Notes: generated by a model not told the origin, from the sequence alone. Positions 45,717 to 55,490 are shown, counted from the stretch's first letter. The stretch: 64,000 bases of DNA from Allobosea sp. WAO (GCF_001509835.1 NZ_JXTJ01000006.1:558001-622000), one strand, 5' to 3'. Numbers and translations are program-made.

Positions 45717-46403
45717 ATGGCGATGGGGGTAGCGGGGCGCGGCGGTTATCATCATGGCGATTTGCGCCAGGCGATGATCGAGGCGGCCGAAGCGGTGCTG
45801 GCCGAGAAGGGCGTTGACGGCTTCACCCTGCGCGAATGCGCGCGGCGCGCCGGGGTTTCGCCGGCAGCGCCGGCGCATCATTTCGGCAATCTGGTGGGAT
45901 TGCTGACCGCCGTGGCGACGCTCGGCTTCGACGAGCTTTCGAATGCGATGGAGGCAGCCGTCGCGGAGGCTGTCGCGACTGGCGGCGATCGTCTTGCGGC
46001 GATCGCGGATGCTTATCTAGCGGTTGCCCTGGCGCGGCCGGGCCGTTTCCGCGTGATCTTCGGTCGTCTCGGTCTCAAGCACGGCGACGAGGCGCTGGCA
46101 CGCGCCGCGGTTCGGGCCTTCGGCATCCTGGTGCGCGAGACCAAGCTGGCGCTGGGGCGGCAGGAGGAGGGCGCCCTGCTGACGCGGCTGCCATCCAGTT
46201 TCTCTGCGGATGCCGATCTCGGCACGATCCTCTTCGTCTGGTCGCTGACGCATGGGTTTTCGACCATGCTGGTCGACGGGCAGCTTAGCCCTTTCGAGGC
46301 CCAGCCCGGCGGGCGCGAGCGCCTGCTCAAGCTCTATTCTGAGCAGCTCGTGCAGCTGCTCGTCAGTGCCGTGCGCCAGAGACGGAGCGATATCGGCGCA
46401 TGA
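45717..46403 (+). CDS. TetR/AcrR family regulator
   Basis: 228-residue TetR regulator. The HTH is in residues about 12-58 (HHGDLRQAMIEAAEAVLAEKG..TLRECARRAGVSPAAPAHHFG), with a ligand-binding helical domain after it. ATG 45717 with GAGG six bases upstream is preferred over GTG 45705. It faces the ABA4-like gene, and three copies of one palindrome lie between them, so it most likely represses both itself and that gene. The ligand is unknown. Confidence 0.9.
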   Translation: MAMGVAGRGGYHHGDLRQAMIEAAEAVLAEKGVDGFTLRECARRAGVSPAAPAHHFGNLVGLLTAVATLGFDELSNAMEAAVAEAVATGGDRLAAIADAYLAVALARPGRFRVIFGRLGLKHGDEALARAAVRAFGILVRETKLALGRQEEGALLTRLPSSFSADADLGTILFVWSLTHGFSTMLVDGQLSPFEAQPGGRERLLKLYSEQLVQLLVSAVRQRRSDIGA

Positions 46404-46441
46404 CCCTCGCAAATCCCCGCGGGCATGGTTAGATGGCGGCC

Positions 46442-46969
46442 ATGCGCCGCCTGATGCTTCTGCGCCATGCCAAGTCGAGCTGGCCCGCCAACACCGCCGA
46501 CCGCGACCGGCCGCTCGCCGTGCGCGGACGCGAGGCCGCCCCGGTGATGGGGCGCTACCTTGCCGAGGAATTGCTGTTTCCCGACCTCGTCCTGATCTCG
46601 CCGGCCAAGCGCACGGTCGAGACCTGGGAGCTGGTGCGGCCGATGCTGCCGGAAAAGCCGGCGACGCAGTTCGAGCCGCGGATCTACGAATCGCCGTCCG
46701 AGCGCTTGCTGAAGGTGGTGCAGGAGGTCGAGCCGTCGGTCCGGACCCTGCTGATGATCGGCCACAATCCCGGCTTCGAGGAGCTCGCCTCAAAGCTCAC
46801 CAGTCATGGCGACCGCTATGCGGCGGCACGCATGTCTCAGAAGTATCCGACGGCCGGGCTCGCTGTGATCGATTTCGACATCGAGGACTGGCGCGACCTC
46901 GCGCCCCGTTCCGGCCGGCTCGACCGCTTCGTCACGCCCGCCTCGCTGGGCGAGGGGCCGGACGAGTGA
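46442..46969 (+). CDS. SixA-type histidine phosphatase
   Basis: 175-residue histidine phosphatase. The catalytic RHAKS motif is near residue 9, with a second His in MIGHNPGFEEL. E. coli SixA dephosphorylates histidine-containing phosphotransfer proteins. The start may also be ATG 46433 three codons upstream. It precedes ycjX by 13 bases, and the three downstream genes appear to form one transcription unit. Confidence 0.88.
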   Translation: MRRLMLLRHAKSSWPANTADRDRPLAVRGREAAPVMGRYLAEELLFPDLVLISPAKRTVETWELVRPMLPEKPATQFEPRIYESPSERLLKVVQEVEPSVRTLLMIGHNPGFEELASKLTSHGDRYAAARMSQKYPTAGLAVIDFDIEDWRDLAPRSGRLDRFVTPASLGEGPDE

Positions 46970-46982
46970 GGCGCCCGGCCTG

Positions 46983-48431
46983 ATGGCGTCGGCCTCCTAT
47001 CTCGACGAGGCCCGCGATGCGGCGCTGGCTTTCGGCGATAGCCTGCTCGGTCTGGCGCGGCCGCGGCTGCGCATCGGCGTCACCGGCCTGTCGCGCTCGG
47101 GCAAGACCGTCTTCACCACGGCGCTGATCCAGAACCTGGTCGAGGGCGCCAGGCTGCCGGTGCTGAAGGCTTCGGCGGAAGGGCGCATTGCCCGCGTGCG
47201 GCTGGTGCCGCAGCCCGATCCCGATATTCCGCGGTTTCCCTATGAGGCGCACCGCGCCGCGCTGTCGGGGCCGGACCGGCGCTGGCCGGAATCGACCCGG
47301 CGGATTTCCGAGCTGCGGCTGGAGATCGACTATGAGCGGGCGCAGGGCTGGTTCAAGGGGCCGGCGACGCTGACGCTCGACATCGTCGACTATCCCGGCG
47401 AATGGCTGCTCGACCTTGCTCTGATCAATCAGGACTATGCCGGCTGGTCGGCCCAGGCGGTCGCCGATGCGCGCAAGCCGCATCGCCTGTCCGTGGCGAC
47501 GCCCTGGCTCGAAGACCTGAAGGGGCGCGACCCGGCGGGTCCGGTTGACGAAATGGCGGCGGAGGCGGCGAGCGAGCGCTTCAAGGCCTATCTCGCGGCA
47601 CTGCGGGCCGATCCGGAAGCGGTCGCGGTGACGCCGCCCGGTCGCTTCCTGATGCCGGGGGATCTCGATGGCTCGCCTGCGCTGACCTTCGCGCCGCTCG
47701 ACCTTCCGCCCGGTGTCCAGCCGGCGCCGGGCACGCTCGCCGGGCTGATGGCGGAGCGCTTCGAGGCCTATAAGCGGGTCGTGGTCGTGCCGTTCTTTCG
47801 CGAGCATTTCGCCAGGCTCGACCGGCAGATCGTGCTGGTCGATGCGCTGGCGGCGCTCGATGCCGGCCCGGCGGCGCTCGCCGATCTCGAGACGGCGCTC
47901 GGCCAGGCGCTCTCGGCCTTCTCGGTCGGCCGCAATTCCTGGCTCTCCAGCCTGTTCGCGCCGCGCATCGAAAAAGTGCTCTTCGCCGCGACCAAGGCCG
48001 ACCATATCCACCACACCAGCCATGACCGGCTCGCCAATGTGATGTCGCATCTGGTGGCGCGTGCCGCGAGCAAGGCGCAAGGGGCCGGCGCGAAGGTCGA
48101 GGCGATGGCCTTCGCCGCGATCCGCGCCACGCGCGAGGTCCGCATCCGCGAGGGGCGCGAGGAGCTGCCGGCGATCGCCGGGGTACCCGAGGCCGGCGAG
48201 GTCGTCGACGGCGAGGTCTTCGACGGCCAGACCGAGGCCGCGATCTTCCCCGGCGAGTTGCCGCAGCGTCCCGAAGCCATCTTCGACCCGGCGACGCCGC
48301 GCTGGCAGGTGCGCGCGCCGCGCTTCCGGCCGCCGCTGGTCAAGCCCGATGCCGGCGGCAGGCTTTCGCCACCGCCGCAGATCCGCCTCGACCGTGCGCT
48401 CGAATTCCTGATCGGCGACCGGCTGGCATGA
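46983..48431 (+). CDS. ycjX: YcjX family P-loop ATPase
   Basis: 482-residue YcjX protein (DUF463). Walker A GLSRSGKT is at residues 35-42, with the DYPGEWLLDLALI block and the NSWLSSLFAPRIEKVLFAATKADHIHH block typical of the family. E. coli ycjX and ycjF are induced by stress (phage shock and heat shock regulators); the biochemical role is unknown. It is followed by the ycjF homologue after 13 bases, the same order as in E. coli. Confidence 0.92.
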   Translation: MASASYLDEARDAALAFGDSLLGLARPRLRIGVTGLSRSGKTVFTTALIQNLVEGARLPVLKASAEGRIARVRLVPQPDPDIPRFPYEAHRAALSGPDRRWPESTRRISELRLEIDYERAQGWFKGPATLTLDIVDYPGEWLLDLALINQDYAGWSAQAVADARKPHRLSVATPWLEDLKGRDPAGPVDEMAAEAASERFKAYLAALRADPEAVAVTPPGRFLMPGDLDGSPALTFAPLDLPPGVQPAPGTLAGLMAERFEAYKRVVVVPFFREHFARLDRQIVLVDALAALDAGPAALADLETALGQALSAFSVGRNSWLSSLFAPRIEKVLFAATKADHIHHTSHDRLANVMSHLVARAASKAQGAGAKVEAMAFAAIRATREVRIREGREELPAIAGVPEAGEVVDGEVFDGQTEAAIFPGELPQRPEAIFDPATPRWQVRAPRFRPPLVKPDAGGRLSPPPQIRLDRALEFLIGDRLA

Positions 48432-48444
48432 GGGGAGGGCAAGG

Positions 48445-49452
48445 GTGAGCAAGGCGCCACGAGCGATCCGTCTCGACCAGCCCGGGGCCGAGGCCGACCT
48501 GTCCGAGCCGGTCTTTGCTGGCGGCGATGTCGCTGTCGTGCCGGAGCACGAGCCGATCGAGCCGGAAGCGGGGCCCGCCGCACCGGTGCCGCGTCGCCGC
48601 GGCTTCAGCTGGGGTAGCCTGTTCGTCGCGGCGCTCTCGGGCCTGTTGGCGCTGTCCGCCGCGATCTGGGCCGAGCAGACGATCAGGTGGCTGCTGGCGC
48701 TCAACCCGGCCGTCGGCATCGCGGCGCTAGTCTGCGCTGGCCTCGCGGCGCTGGCCCTCCTCGTCATGCTCGCCCGCGTGCTGCGCGACATCCTGCGCGA
48801 GCGCCGGGTCGAGGCCTTGCGTGAGCGCGCCGTCGCGGCGCTCGCCGAAAGCGACCTTGCCAAGGCTCGCGCCGTCACTGCCGATCTCGAACGGCTGTAT
48901 TCCGGGCGGGCGGAGACGGCGAAGGGGCGGGCCGAGCTTGCCGCCCATACGCCGCAACTGCTGGCGGCGCGGGATCTCCTCACCGTTGCCGAGCGCAGCC
49001 TGATGGCCCCGCTCGATGCTCTGGCCCAGGCGCAAGTTGCGCAGGCGGCGCGGCGGGTCTCGCTGGTTACAGCCGTCAGCCCCCGAGCGCTGATCGATGT
49101 CGTCTTCGTGCTCGTCGCCTGCGCAAGATTGCTGCGGGCGGTCGCCGGTGTCTATGCCGGGCGGCCGGGGACGCTCGGCCTGCTCAGGCTGGCGCGGCAG
49201 GTGCTCGGCCATCTCGTCGTCACCGGCGGCATCGCGGCCGGCGATGCGGTGATCCAGCAGGTGCTCGGTCAGGGGCTGGCAGCGAGGCTTTCGGCCAAGC
49301 TCGGCGAGGGCGTGCTGAACGGGCTGCTGACGGCCCGTATCGGCCTTGCCGCGATCGCGGTCTGCCGGCCTCTGCCCTTCGTCGAGGCGCAGCCGCCGGG
49401 GCTTTCCGACGTGGCGGGCGATCTTTCGGGCTGGGGCGGCAAGGACGGTTGA
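48445..49452 (+). CDS. ycjF: YcjF family membrane protein (TIGR01620)
   Basis: 335-residue protein of the YcjF/TIGR01620 family. A disordered N-terminus of about 50 residues is followed by two membrane helices (about 57-75 and 90-108), then a soluble C-terminal domain with GLAARLSAKLGEGVLNGLLTARIG. GTG 48445 follows GGGAGGG. It probably works with YcjX at the inner membrane. The gene ends 242 bases before flgE. Confidence 0.9.
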   Translation: MSKAPRAIRLDQPGAEADLSEPVFAGGDVAVVPEHEPIEPEAGPAAPVPRRRGFSWGSLFVAALSGLLALSAAIWAEQTIRWLLALNPAVGIAALVCAGLAALALLVMLARVLRDILRERRVEALRERAVAALAESDLAKARAVTADLERLYSGRAETAKGRAELAAHTPQLLAARDLLTVAERSLMAPLDALAQAQVAQAARRVSLVTAVSPRALIDVVFVLVACARLLRAVAGVYAGRPGTLGLLRLARQVLGHLVVTGGIAAGDAVIQQVLGQGLAARLSAKLGEGVLNGLLTARIGLAAIAVCRPLPFVEAQPPGLSDVAGDLSGWGGKDG

Positions 49453-49509
49453 GCCTTTCCCGTCGGTCCGGGCGGCACTGCGTTTCGCGCCTGCAATGAC
49501 GATCGCACT

Positions 49510-49524
49510 CGGCAGAATTTGCCG
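49510..49524. promoter_or_regulatory. Palindromic enhancer-like site upstream of flgE
   Basis: CGGCA-N5-TGCCG (central GAATT), ending 84 bp before the sigma-54 element at 49609. The same arms and spacing occur upstream of the flgI sigma-54 promoter (61534-61548). It resembles Caulobacter ftr sites bound by FlbD. Distance and symmetry fit an activator enhancer. Confidence 0.6.
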
Positions 49525-49608
49525 GCGCTGGATGAATCTGCCCGGTCGGAAGCGTCGGGAAAGGTTCTGAAAACCATCCAAGCTCTTGAAATATCTCAGC
49601 CCTGGCTG

Positions 49609-49624
49609 TGGCACGGGCCGTGCA
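49609..49624 (+). promoter_or_regulatory. Sigma-54 promoter of flgE
   Basis: TGGCACGGGCCGTGCA: -24 box TGGCACG and -12 box with GC, GG-N10-GC spacing exact. It is 70 bases before the flgE start; predicted transcription start near 49635. Confidence 0.72.
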
Positions 49625-49694
49625 AACTCACCTGCGGTTCGACATGCCGCCCATGGGGGGCGCTGTCCGGGTCTGATGACCAGGTGAGGTTGCG

Positions 49695-51104
49695 ATGGGT
49701 GTTTTCAGTGCGCTGACGACGGCGGTGACGGGCATGCAGGCCCAGTCCTATGCCCTCGAGAATATCTCCGGCAACATTGCGAACTCGCGTACCGCCGGCT
49801 TCAAGCGGGTCGATACCAGCTTCTCGGACCTGGTGCCGGATTCAGCGCTGAACCGGCAGATCGCCGGCTCGGTCGCTTCCTATAGCCGTGCGACCAACAC
49901 GATCCAGGGCGACCTCAACGCGACCCGCATCGACACCAATGCGGCCATCAATGGCGACGGCTTCTTCGTGGTCGACCAGCGCCAGAGCGGTGTCGGCGCC
50001 TCGACCCAGTTCGCCAACACCAATCTCTACACCCGCCGCGGCGACTTCGATTTCGATGCCGACGGCTATCTCGTCAACGGCGCCGGCTACTATCTCAAGG
50101 GCCAGAAGATCGACCCCGTCACCGGCCAGGTGATCGGCAGCCAGCCCGATGTGCTGCGCATCACCAAGGACCAGTTCCCGGCCAAGGCGACGACGCAGAT
50201 CGAATACAGCGCCAACATCCCGGCCTATCCGAAGACCAACAGCGCCGTTTCGACGACACTTGGATCCGAGCTGCTCAATGCCGGCACGGGCTTCGGCACC
50301 AACCCCAGCATCACGCCGGGCGGTACCGGCACCGTGGTCGGCAGCGACCTCACCACTTTCCTCAACCGCTCGATCCCGGGCGGTTCGGTCACGGTCTACG
50401 ACACGCTCGGCAAGGCGACGAGCGTCGAGCTGCGCTGGGCCAAGATTTCCAACGCGACGGCAGGCCCGCCGGCCGTCGCCGACACCTGGAACCTGTTCGT
50501 CGCCGAGAATACCGGCGCGACCGGCGCGGCGGTCGCCTACCGGAACATCAATCAGAACATCACCTTCGACTCGACCGGCAAGATGACGCTGCCGGCCAAC
50601 GGCAACATCGTCATCCCGCCGATGACGATCGGTGGCACTGCGATCTCGCCCGCAGCCGCTCCGATCACGATCGTCACCAACGGCACCAGCCTGACCCAGA
50701 ACGGCGACACCAGCGGCCAGATCGACGCCCGCAGCATCCGCCAGAACGGCTACACCGCCGGCACGCTCGACCGGGTCTCGATCTCGAACGAGGGCCAGGT
50801 GATCGGCACCTTCAGCAACGGTCAGGTCGTTGCGCTGGCGCAGATCGCGGTCGCCCGCTTCAACGCCGGCAACGCGCTGAAGCGTCTCGATGGCGGCGCC
50901 TTCGAGGAGACGATCGAGTCCGGTGCGCCGATCGTCGGCCTCGGCACCGCGGCGCTGATCGGTGGCAATGTCGAACAGTCCAATACCGACATCGCCGACG
51001 AGTTCTCGAAGATGATCGTCACCCAGCAGGCCTATTCGGCCAACACCAAGGTGATCTCGACGGCGCAGGAGATGCTGCGCGACGTCTTCAATATCATCCG
51101 CTGA
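49695..51104 (+). CDS. flgE: Flagellar hook protein FlgE
   Basis: 469-residue hook protein. The N-terminal rod/hook block (SALTTAVTGMQAQSYALENISGNIANSRTAGFKR, in part) is at residues 4-38, and the C-terminal helix ends in NTKVISTAQEMLRDVFNII. The hook middle domain holds the variable region. It is exported by the flagellar system and forms the hook outside the cell. A sigma-54 promoter and an enhancer-like palindrome lie upstream. It leads the flgE-flgK-flgL group. Confidence 0.93.
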   Translation: MGVFSALTTAVTGMQAQSYALENISGNIANSRTAGFKRVDTSFSDLVPDSALNRQIAGSVASYSRATNTIQGDLNATRIDTNAAINGDGFFVVDQRQSGVGASTQFANTNLYTRRGDFDFDADGYLVNGAGYYLKGQKIDPVTGQVIGSQPDVLRITKDQFPAKATTQIEYSANIPAYPKTNSAVSTTLGSELLNAGTGFGTNPSITPGGTGTVVGSDLTTFLNRSIPGGSVTVYDTLGKATSVELRWAKISNATAGPPAVADTWNLFVAENTGATGAAVAYRNINQNITFDSTGKMTLPANGNIVIPPMTIGGTAISPAAAPITIVTNGTSLTQNGDTSGQIDARSIRQNGYTAGTLDRVSISNEGQVIGTFSNGQVVALAQIAVARFNAGNALKRLDGGAFEETIESGAPIVGLGTAALIGGNVEQSNTDIADEFSKMIVTQQAYSANTKVISTAQEMLRDVFNIIR

Positions 51105-51168
51105 GGACGACCGGGCAGCCGGAGCCTGACGGTCCAGGAGGGCCGGGGCGAGACGACAGGAGTTGACG

Positions 51169-53031
51169 ATGGGGCTCGGAACCGCTCTCGACACCGCCAT
51201 TTCCGGCCTGCGCGGCACGCAGGTCGGCATCGGCGTCATCTCGCAGAACGTCGCCAATGTCGGCACCGCCGGCTATGTCCGGCGCACGGTCTCGAATGTC
51301 GATACCAATGCCGGGCGCAATGTCGGCGCGGGCAATCCGAACGTTCAGCGCCTGCTCGACCGGATCGTCCAGCACCAGCTTTGGCAGGAGACCTCCGGCG
51401 CCGCCTATACGGCGACGCGGGCCGAGGCCTTTGCCGGACTCGACCAGCTCTATGGCGCGCCGGGCAGCAAGACCGCGCTCGATTCGATGTTCAGCAGCTT
51501 CACCAGCTCGCTGCAGGCGCTGCGGAACGACCCGTCCTCCTATACCAACCGCACGGCGGTGCTCGATGCGGCGAGCCAGCTTGCCAACAGGCTGCGCACG
51601 GTCTCCGAGGGCGTGCAGACCCTGCGCAACCAGGCCGAGGCCGGCATCGGCAATGCGGTGGGCCGGGTCAACGAACTCCTGGACTCGCTGACCAACGTCA
51701 ACGCCCGCATCGTCAATGGCGAGGCGAGCTCCGGCACGGCCGATCTGCGCGACCAGCGCGACCGGATCGTCTCGGAACTCTCGCAATATCTCGACATCCG
51801 GACGCAGGAGCAGCCGAGCGGCGGCATCACCATCACCGCCGCCTCCGGGACGCAGCTGTTCGATGGCCGCCCGACCGTGCGATTCGAGTTCGACCAGCGC
51901 AGCGCTATCGGCCCGAACTCGCAATGGAGTACGGACCCGGCGCAGCGCGGCGTCGGCACGATCGTCGCCCGGGATCTCTCCGGCAACGGCTTCGACGCCA
52001 TCGCCAACAACACCTTCCGCTCCGGCGAGATCGGCGCGCTGCTGGAGCTGCGCGACAAGACGCTCGTACAGGCGCAGGCGCAGCTCGACGAGATCGCCGC
52101 CCAGCTTGCGAGCGCACTGTCCGATCGCGAAGTCGCGGGGACGGCTGCCACTGCCGGCGCGGCGACCGGCTTCGACGTCGACCTCAACGGCCTGAAGGCC
52201 GGCAATACGGTGACGCTCGATTACAAGGTCACGCCCGGCGGGCAGACGCAGCGCTACACCTTCGTGCGTGTCGATTCCGCCGCTTCGCTGCCGCTGCCGG
52301 CTTCGGCACAGGGCGATGCCAACAACCGCGTCATCGGCATCGATTTCTCCGGTGGCCCGGCTTCGGTCGCGGCGCAGATGCAGGCGGCCGTCGGCCCAGG
52401 CTTCACCATCTCGAACACCGGCTCGGTGCTGCGCATCGTCGATGACGGGGCGGGCGGCACCCGCGACGTCGTCGGCCTGACCGCACGCCCGACCCAGGAC
52501 TCGCTGACCGGCGGCACGGCCGAGCTGCCTTTCTTCGTCGATCCCGGCCGCAACAACACCCCCTACACCGGTTCCTACGAAGGGGGGGCCCAGTCGGTCG
52601 GCTTCGCCTCCCGGATTACCGTCAACCCCAATCTCGTGAGCGACCCCAAGTCCCTGGTGCTCCTCACCGCGACGACACCGCAGGGCGACACCACCCGGCC
52701 GCAATTCCTGCTCGACCGCCTGACCACGAGCCAGCGCAGCTTCACCAACGCCACCGGCTTCGACGGCTCGGGCGCCACGTCTTCGATGACGATGGCGAAC
52801 TTCGTCCAGCGCGTCGTCGCCGGGCAGGGGCAGGCGAGCGCTGCGGCGAAGCGGCTGGACGAGGGCCAGCAGGTCGCGCTCGCGGCCGTGCAGAGCCGCT
52901 TCCTCGAGGATTCACAGGTCAATGTCGACCAGGAAATGTCGACCCTGATCGAGCTCCAGTCGGCTTACGCCGCCAATGCGCGGGTGATCTCGACCGTCAA
53001 GGAGCTGCTCGACGTGCTGTTGAGACTGTAA
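51169..53031 (+). CDS. flgK: Hook-filament junction protein FlgK (HAP1)
   Basis: 620-residue hook-associated protein 1. N-terminal GTALDTAISGLRGTQVGIGVISQNVANVGTAGYVRR and C-terminal VDQEMSTLIELQSAYAANARVISTVKELLDVLL are both family hallmarks (quoted in part). It joins hook and filament. ATG 51169 with AGGAG upstream is preferred to TTG 51163. The stop is 12 bases before flgL. Confidence 0.92.
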   Translation: MGLGTALDTAISGLRGTQVGIGVISQNVANVGTAGYVRRTVSNVDTNAGRNVGAGNPNVQRLLDRIVQHQLWQETSGAAYTATRAEAFAGLDQLYGAPGSKTALDSMFSSFTSSLQALRNDPSSYTNRTAVLDAASQLANRLRTVSEGVQTLRNQAEAGIGNAVGRVNELLDSLTNVNARIVNGEASSGTADLRDQRDRIVSELSQYLDIRTQEQPSGGITITAASGTQLFDGRPTVRFEFDQRSAIGPNSQWSTDPAQRGVGTIVARDLSGNGFDAIANNTFRSGEIGALLELRDKTLVQAQAQLDEIAAQLASALSDREVAGTAATAGAATGFDVDLNGLKAGNTVTLDYKVTPGGQTQRYTFVRVDSAASLPLPASAQGDANNRVIGIDFSGGPASVAAQMQAAVGPGFTISNTGSVLRIVDDGAGGTRDVVGLTARPTQDSLTGGTAELPFFVDPGRNNTPYTGSYEGGAQSVGFASRITVNPNLVSDPKSLVLLTATTPQGDTTRPQFLLDRLTTSQRSFTNATGFDGSGATSSMTMANFVQRVVAGQGQASAAAKRLDEGQQVALAAVQSRFLEDSQVNVDQEMSTLIELQSAYAANARVISTVKELLDVLLRL

Positions 53032-53043
53032 GGAAACCGCGCC

Positions 53044-54561
53044 ATGACCATCACCGCCACCGGCACCGGCGCCTATCGCTCGGCCAAGCCGAACCAGTTC
53101 GTCTCCAGCCGCGCGCAATTCGACGACCTGCAGCGCCAGCTCGCCACCAAGAAGAAGAGCGACACCTTCGCCGGCCTCGGCATGGACCGGAGCCGGAGCC
53201 TCGACCTCAACAACAAGCTCTCGACGCTCGAAGGCTATCTGACCGGAATCCAGCGCTCCGAGGTCAACCTGAAGCTCGCTTCCACGGCGGTCGAGAACTT
53301 CGCGAAGATGACTCGCGAGACGGTGAGCGACACCCGCGCCGGCAGCTATCTGCCGAGCTCGACCGGGCGCTCCGCGCCGCAGGTCCTCGCCGAGGAGAAG
53401 TTCAAGCAGACGCTCGACCTGCTCAACACCAACGTCAACGGCCGCTATCTGTTCTCCGGCCGCACTGCCGATACCGCGCCGGTCGTCGATTATTCGCTGA
53501 TCATGAACGGGGACGGCGCCAACAAGGCCGGGCTTAAGCAGCTGATCTCCGAGCGCCGCCAGGCGGATCTCGGCGCCAACGGGCTCGGCCGGCTGACGAC
53601 GGGTGGAGCGGGCACCACGGCGACGATCACCAAGGAGGCGGGCGATCCGCCCTATGGCTTCGACCTCACCGGTGCCTCGACCAATTCGGCGGCGCTGACT
53701 GTGGGTTACACTGCCGGCCCGCCGGCCGACATCTCGGTCAACGTGGTCGGGACGCCGCTGCCGGGCGAGACGCTGACGATCAAGCTCGAACTGCCCGATG
53801 GCACGAAGGAGGAGATCACGCTGACCGCGCGTGCCGAGGGCACGGACGGCACTGCATATGGCAGCTTCGTGATCGGCGCGGACAACAACGCTACGGCAAC
53901 GAATCTGCGCGCCACGATCGCCGAGGCGGTGAAGCGTGAGGCGAATACCACCCTTTCGGCGGCCTCGGCTCAGGTGACAGCCAATGACTTCTTCAACGCG
54001 AGCCTGAGCAATCCGCCGCTGCGTGTTCCCGGCCCGCCCTTCGACGCCGCGAGCACGGCGCCGGCGCCTGGAACCGACGCCAATACGGTGATCTGGTACA
54101 GGGGCGACGACGCGGCCGGCTCAGCGCGCGCCACCTCCAGCGTCCAGGCTGATCAGAGCCAGCTCGTCGCGACCGGCGCGCGGGCCAACGAGGAGGCCTT
54201 CCGGACCGGTCTCGCGCAGTTCGCGGTGCTGGCAGCCGAGACCTTCCCGGCGAGCGACCCCAATTCCGAGGCGCGCTACGAGGCGATGACCGAGCGGGCC
54301 CGCGATGCGCTCGGCTTCCCGCCCGGCGTCCAGAATCCTTCCGAGATCATCGTCGAGTTCGGCACGGCGCAGACGGCTTTGGCACAGGCCAAGGAACGCC
54401 ACACCGCGACCAAGAACTATCTGACTACGACGCTGGACGGTATCGAGAACGTCACCACCGAAGAGGTGGCGGTGCAGATCCTCGCGCTGCAGAACCAGCT
54501 GCAGGCGAGCTACCAGACCACCTCGATCCTCTCCAAGCTCAGCCTCACCAACTATCTGTAA
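53044..54561 (+). CDS. flgL: Hook-filament junction protein FlgL (HAP3)
   Basis: 505-residue hook-associated protein 3 of the flagellin fold. N-terminal FDDLQRQLATKKKSDTFAGLG and C-terminal TTEEVAVQILALQNQLQASYQTTSILSKLSL match the flagellin-like ends (quoted in part). It is longer than enteric FlgL (about 317 residues) because of a central insert. It ends right before a strong terminator. Confidence 0.9.
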   Translation: MTITATGTGAYRSAKPNQFVSSRAQFDDLQRQLATKKKSDTFAGLGMDRSRSLDLNNKLSTLEGYLTGIQRSEVNLKLASTAVENFAKMTRETVSDTRAGSYLPSSTGRSAPQVLAEEKFKQTLDLLNTNVNGRYLFSGRTADTAPVVDYSLIMNGDGANKAGLKQLISERRQADLGANGLGRLTTGGAGTTATITKEAGDPPYGFDLTGASTNSAALTVGYTAGPPADISVNVVGTPLPGETLTIKLELPDGTKEEITLTARAEGTDGTAYGSFVIGADNNATATNLRATIAEAVKREANTTLSAASAQVTANDFFNASLSNPPLRVPGPPFDAASTAPAPGTDANTVIWYRGDDAAGSARATSSVQADQSQLVATGARANEEAFRTGLAQFAVLAAETFPASDPNSEARYEAMTERARDALGFPPGVQNPSEIIVEFGTAQTALAQAKERHTATKNYLTTTLDGIENVTTEEVAVQILALQNQLQASYQTTSILSKLSLTNYL

Positions 54562-54563
54562 CC

Positions 54564-54594
54564 GACAAAGGCGGCGCTCAGCGCCGCCTTTGTC
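54564..54594 (+). terminator. Terminator after flgL
   Basis: Perfect 14-bp stem (GACAAAGGCGGCGC and complement) with a 3-base loop, three bases after the flgL stop. T residues in the 3' arm and TTGCC following fit an intrinsic terminator for flgE-K-L. Confidence 0.85.
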
Positions 54595-54613
54595 TTGCCT
54601 TTGGGGCGCCACG

Positions 54614-54654
54614 AACGAAAACGCCGCCCGGAACTCGGGCGGCGTTTTCGTTTT
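54614..54654. terminator. Second, probably bidirectional terminator
   Basis: Perfect stem of 17 bp (AACGAAAACGCCGCCCG and complement) with a 5-base loop and TTTT tail. Located between flgL and the convergent flaF, it can stop transcription from both sides; a second hairpin in tandem with the one at 54564. Confidence 0.85.
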
Positions 54655-54696
54655 GGTTCGGTCAAGCCAGGGGGCGAGGGGGGCCCGGATCGGGGC

Positions 54697-55068
54697 TCAG
54701 CGCCCGCGCAAGCCCGCTGCGAGGTCGCGATTGATACTGACCAGCACCCCGAGTTGCTCCGGTGCCGGCGCTGCGGCGACCTTGAAGGTGTGGTTGAAGA
54801 CGAAGTTGGCGAGGCCTAGCACGCCGCGCTTGATCTCGACCGGGAGAGGATTGTCCTCCTTGATCACCGCCGAGACCAGCAAGGTCCAGAGCTTGCGATT
54901 GTAGGTGAGCGCGCCGTCGAGCTCGGTCTGTCGGCCGGTCCAGTCGTCGGCGACGCCCTGCAGTCGTGTGGCTGCCTTGATCAGCAGGGACGCTTCGAGT
55001 TCGCGCGGGGAGGCGGTAGTCTGGGCCGATCTGGCGGCAGCGGCATACGCATTATACGCGTTTTGCAT
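54697..55068 (-). CDS. flaF: Flagellar biosynthesis regulator FlaF
   Basis: 123-residue FlaF, needed for flagellin synthesis and secretion in alphaproteobacteria. The N-terminus NAYNAYAAAARSAQTTASPRELEASLL and the later NRKLWTLLVSAVIKEDNPLP are typical (quoted in part). Its start overlaps the end of flbT by 17 bases, and it is last in the flagellin-flbT-flaF group. Confidence 0.92.
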   Translation of the reverse strand: MQNAYNAYAAAARSAQTTASPRELEASLLIKAATRLQGVADDWTGRQTELDGALTYNRKLWTLLVSAVIKEDNPLPVEIKRGVLGLANFVFNHTFKVAAAPAPEQLGVLVSINRDLAAGLRGR

Positions 55069-55444
55069 TCTCGATGAGTTCCGCTTCGTAGGCGATCAGC
55101 TTCTTGGCTGCCTTCAGAGCTTTGTAGAGCTCGCTGCTTAAGATGCAGTTATTGATCTCGTGAACATGCGGCAGAGCGCTGGGCGCAGCCTGCAGGAAGT
55201 CGCGCACGAGCTCGAAGAACACCTCGTGCTCGTGCGTCGGATCCTGCTCCAGATACATCAGCTGGATCGCGAGATAGATCTTCTTGGCCGGAGTGTCGGC
55301 GCTGGCCGCGGTGAGGATGTCCTTCTCGCGCAGGATCGGTGCGTCGCCCTCGATGAAGAAGCGCGTGCGCTGCTCGTCGTTGCGGATGACGACCGAGCCG
55401 ATGATGATGCGCTCGTTCGGCTTGAGCTCGACCTTGAGGGCCAT
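55052..55444 (-). CDS. flbT: Flagellin mRNA regulator FlbT
   Basis: 130-residue FlbT. In Caulobacter FlbT binds the 5' leader of flagellin mRNA and represses its translation until the hook is complete. Conserved LKPNERIIIGSVVIRND and YLAIQLMYLEQDP blocks are present. ATG 55444 has AGGA upstream. The gene is 46 bases from a flagellin gene and overlaps flaF by 17 bases. Confidence 0.93.
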   Translation of the reverse strand: MALKVELKPNERIIIGSVVIRNDEQRTRFFIEGDAPILREKDILTAASADTPAKKIYLAIQLMYLEQDPTHEHEVFFELVRDFLQAAPSALPHVHEINNCILSSELYKALKAAKKLIAYEAELIENAKRV

Positions 55445-55490
55445 TGTCGTTCCTGCCTTCTGGCTGGGGGGAGGGCGGCGCCCTTCGGGA

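Noticed and set aside
46932..48983. 683-residue minus-strand frame opposite ycjX/ycjF
   Set aside because: Arg-rich, low-complexity shadow; both genes on the plus strand have clear families.
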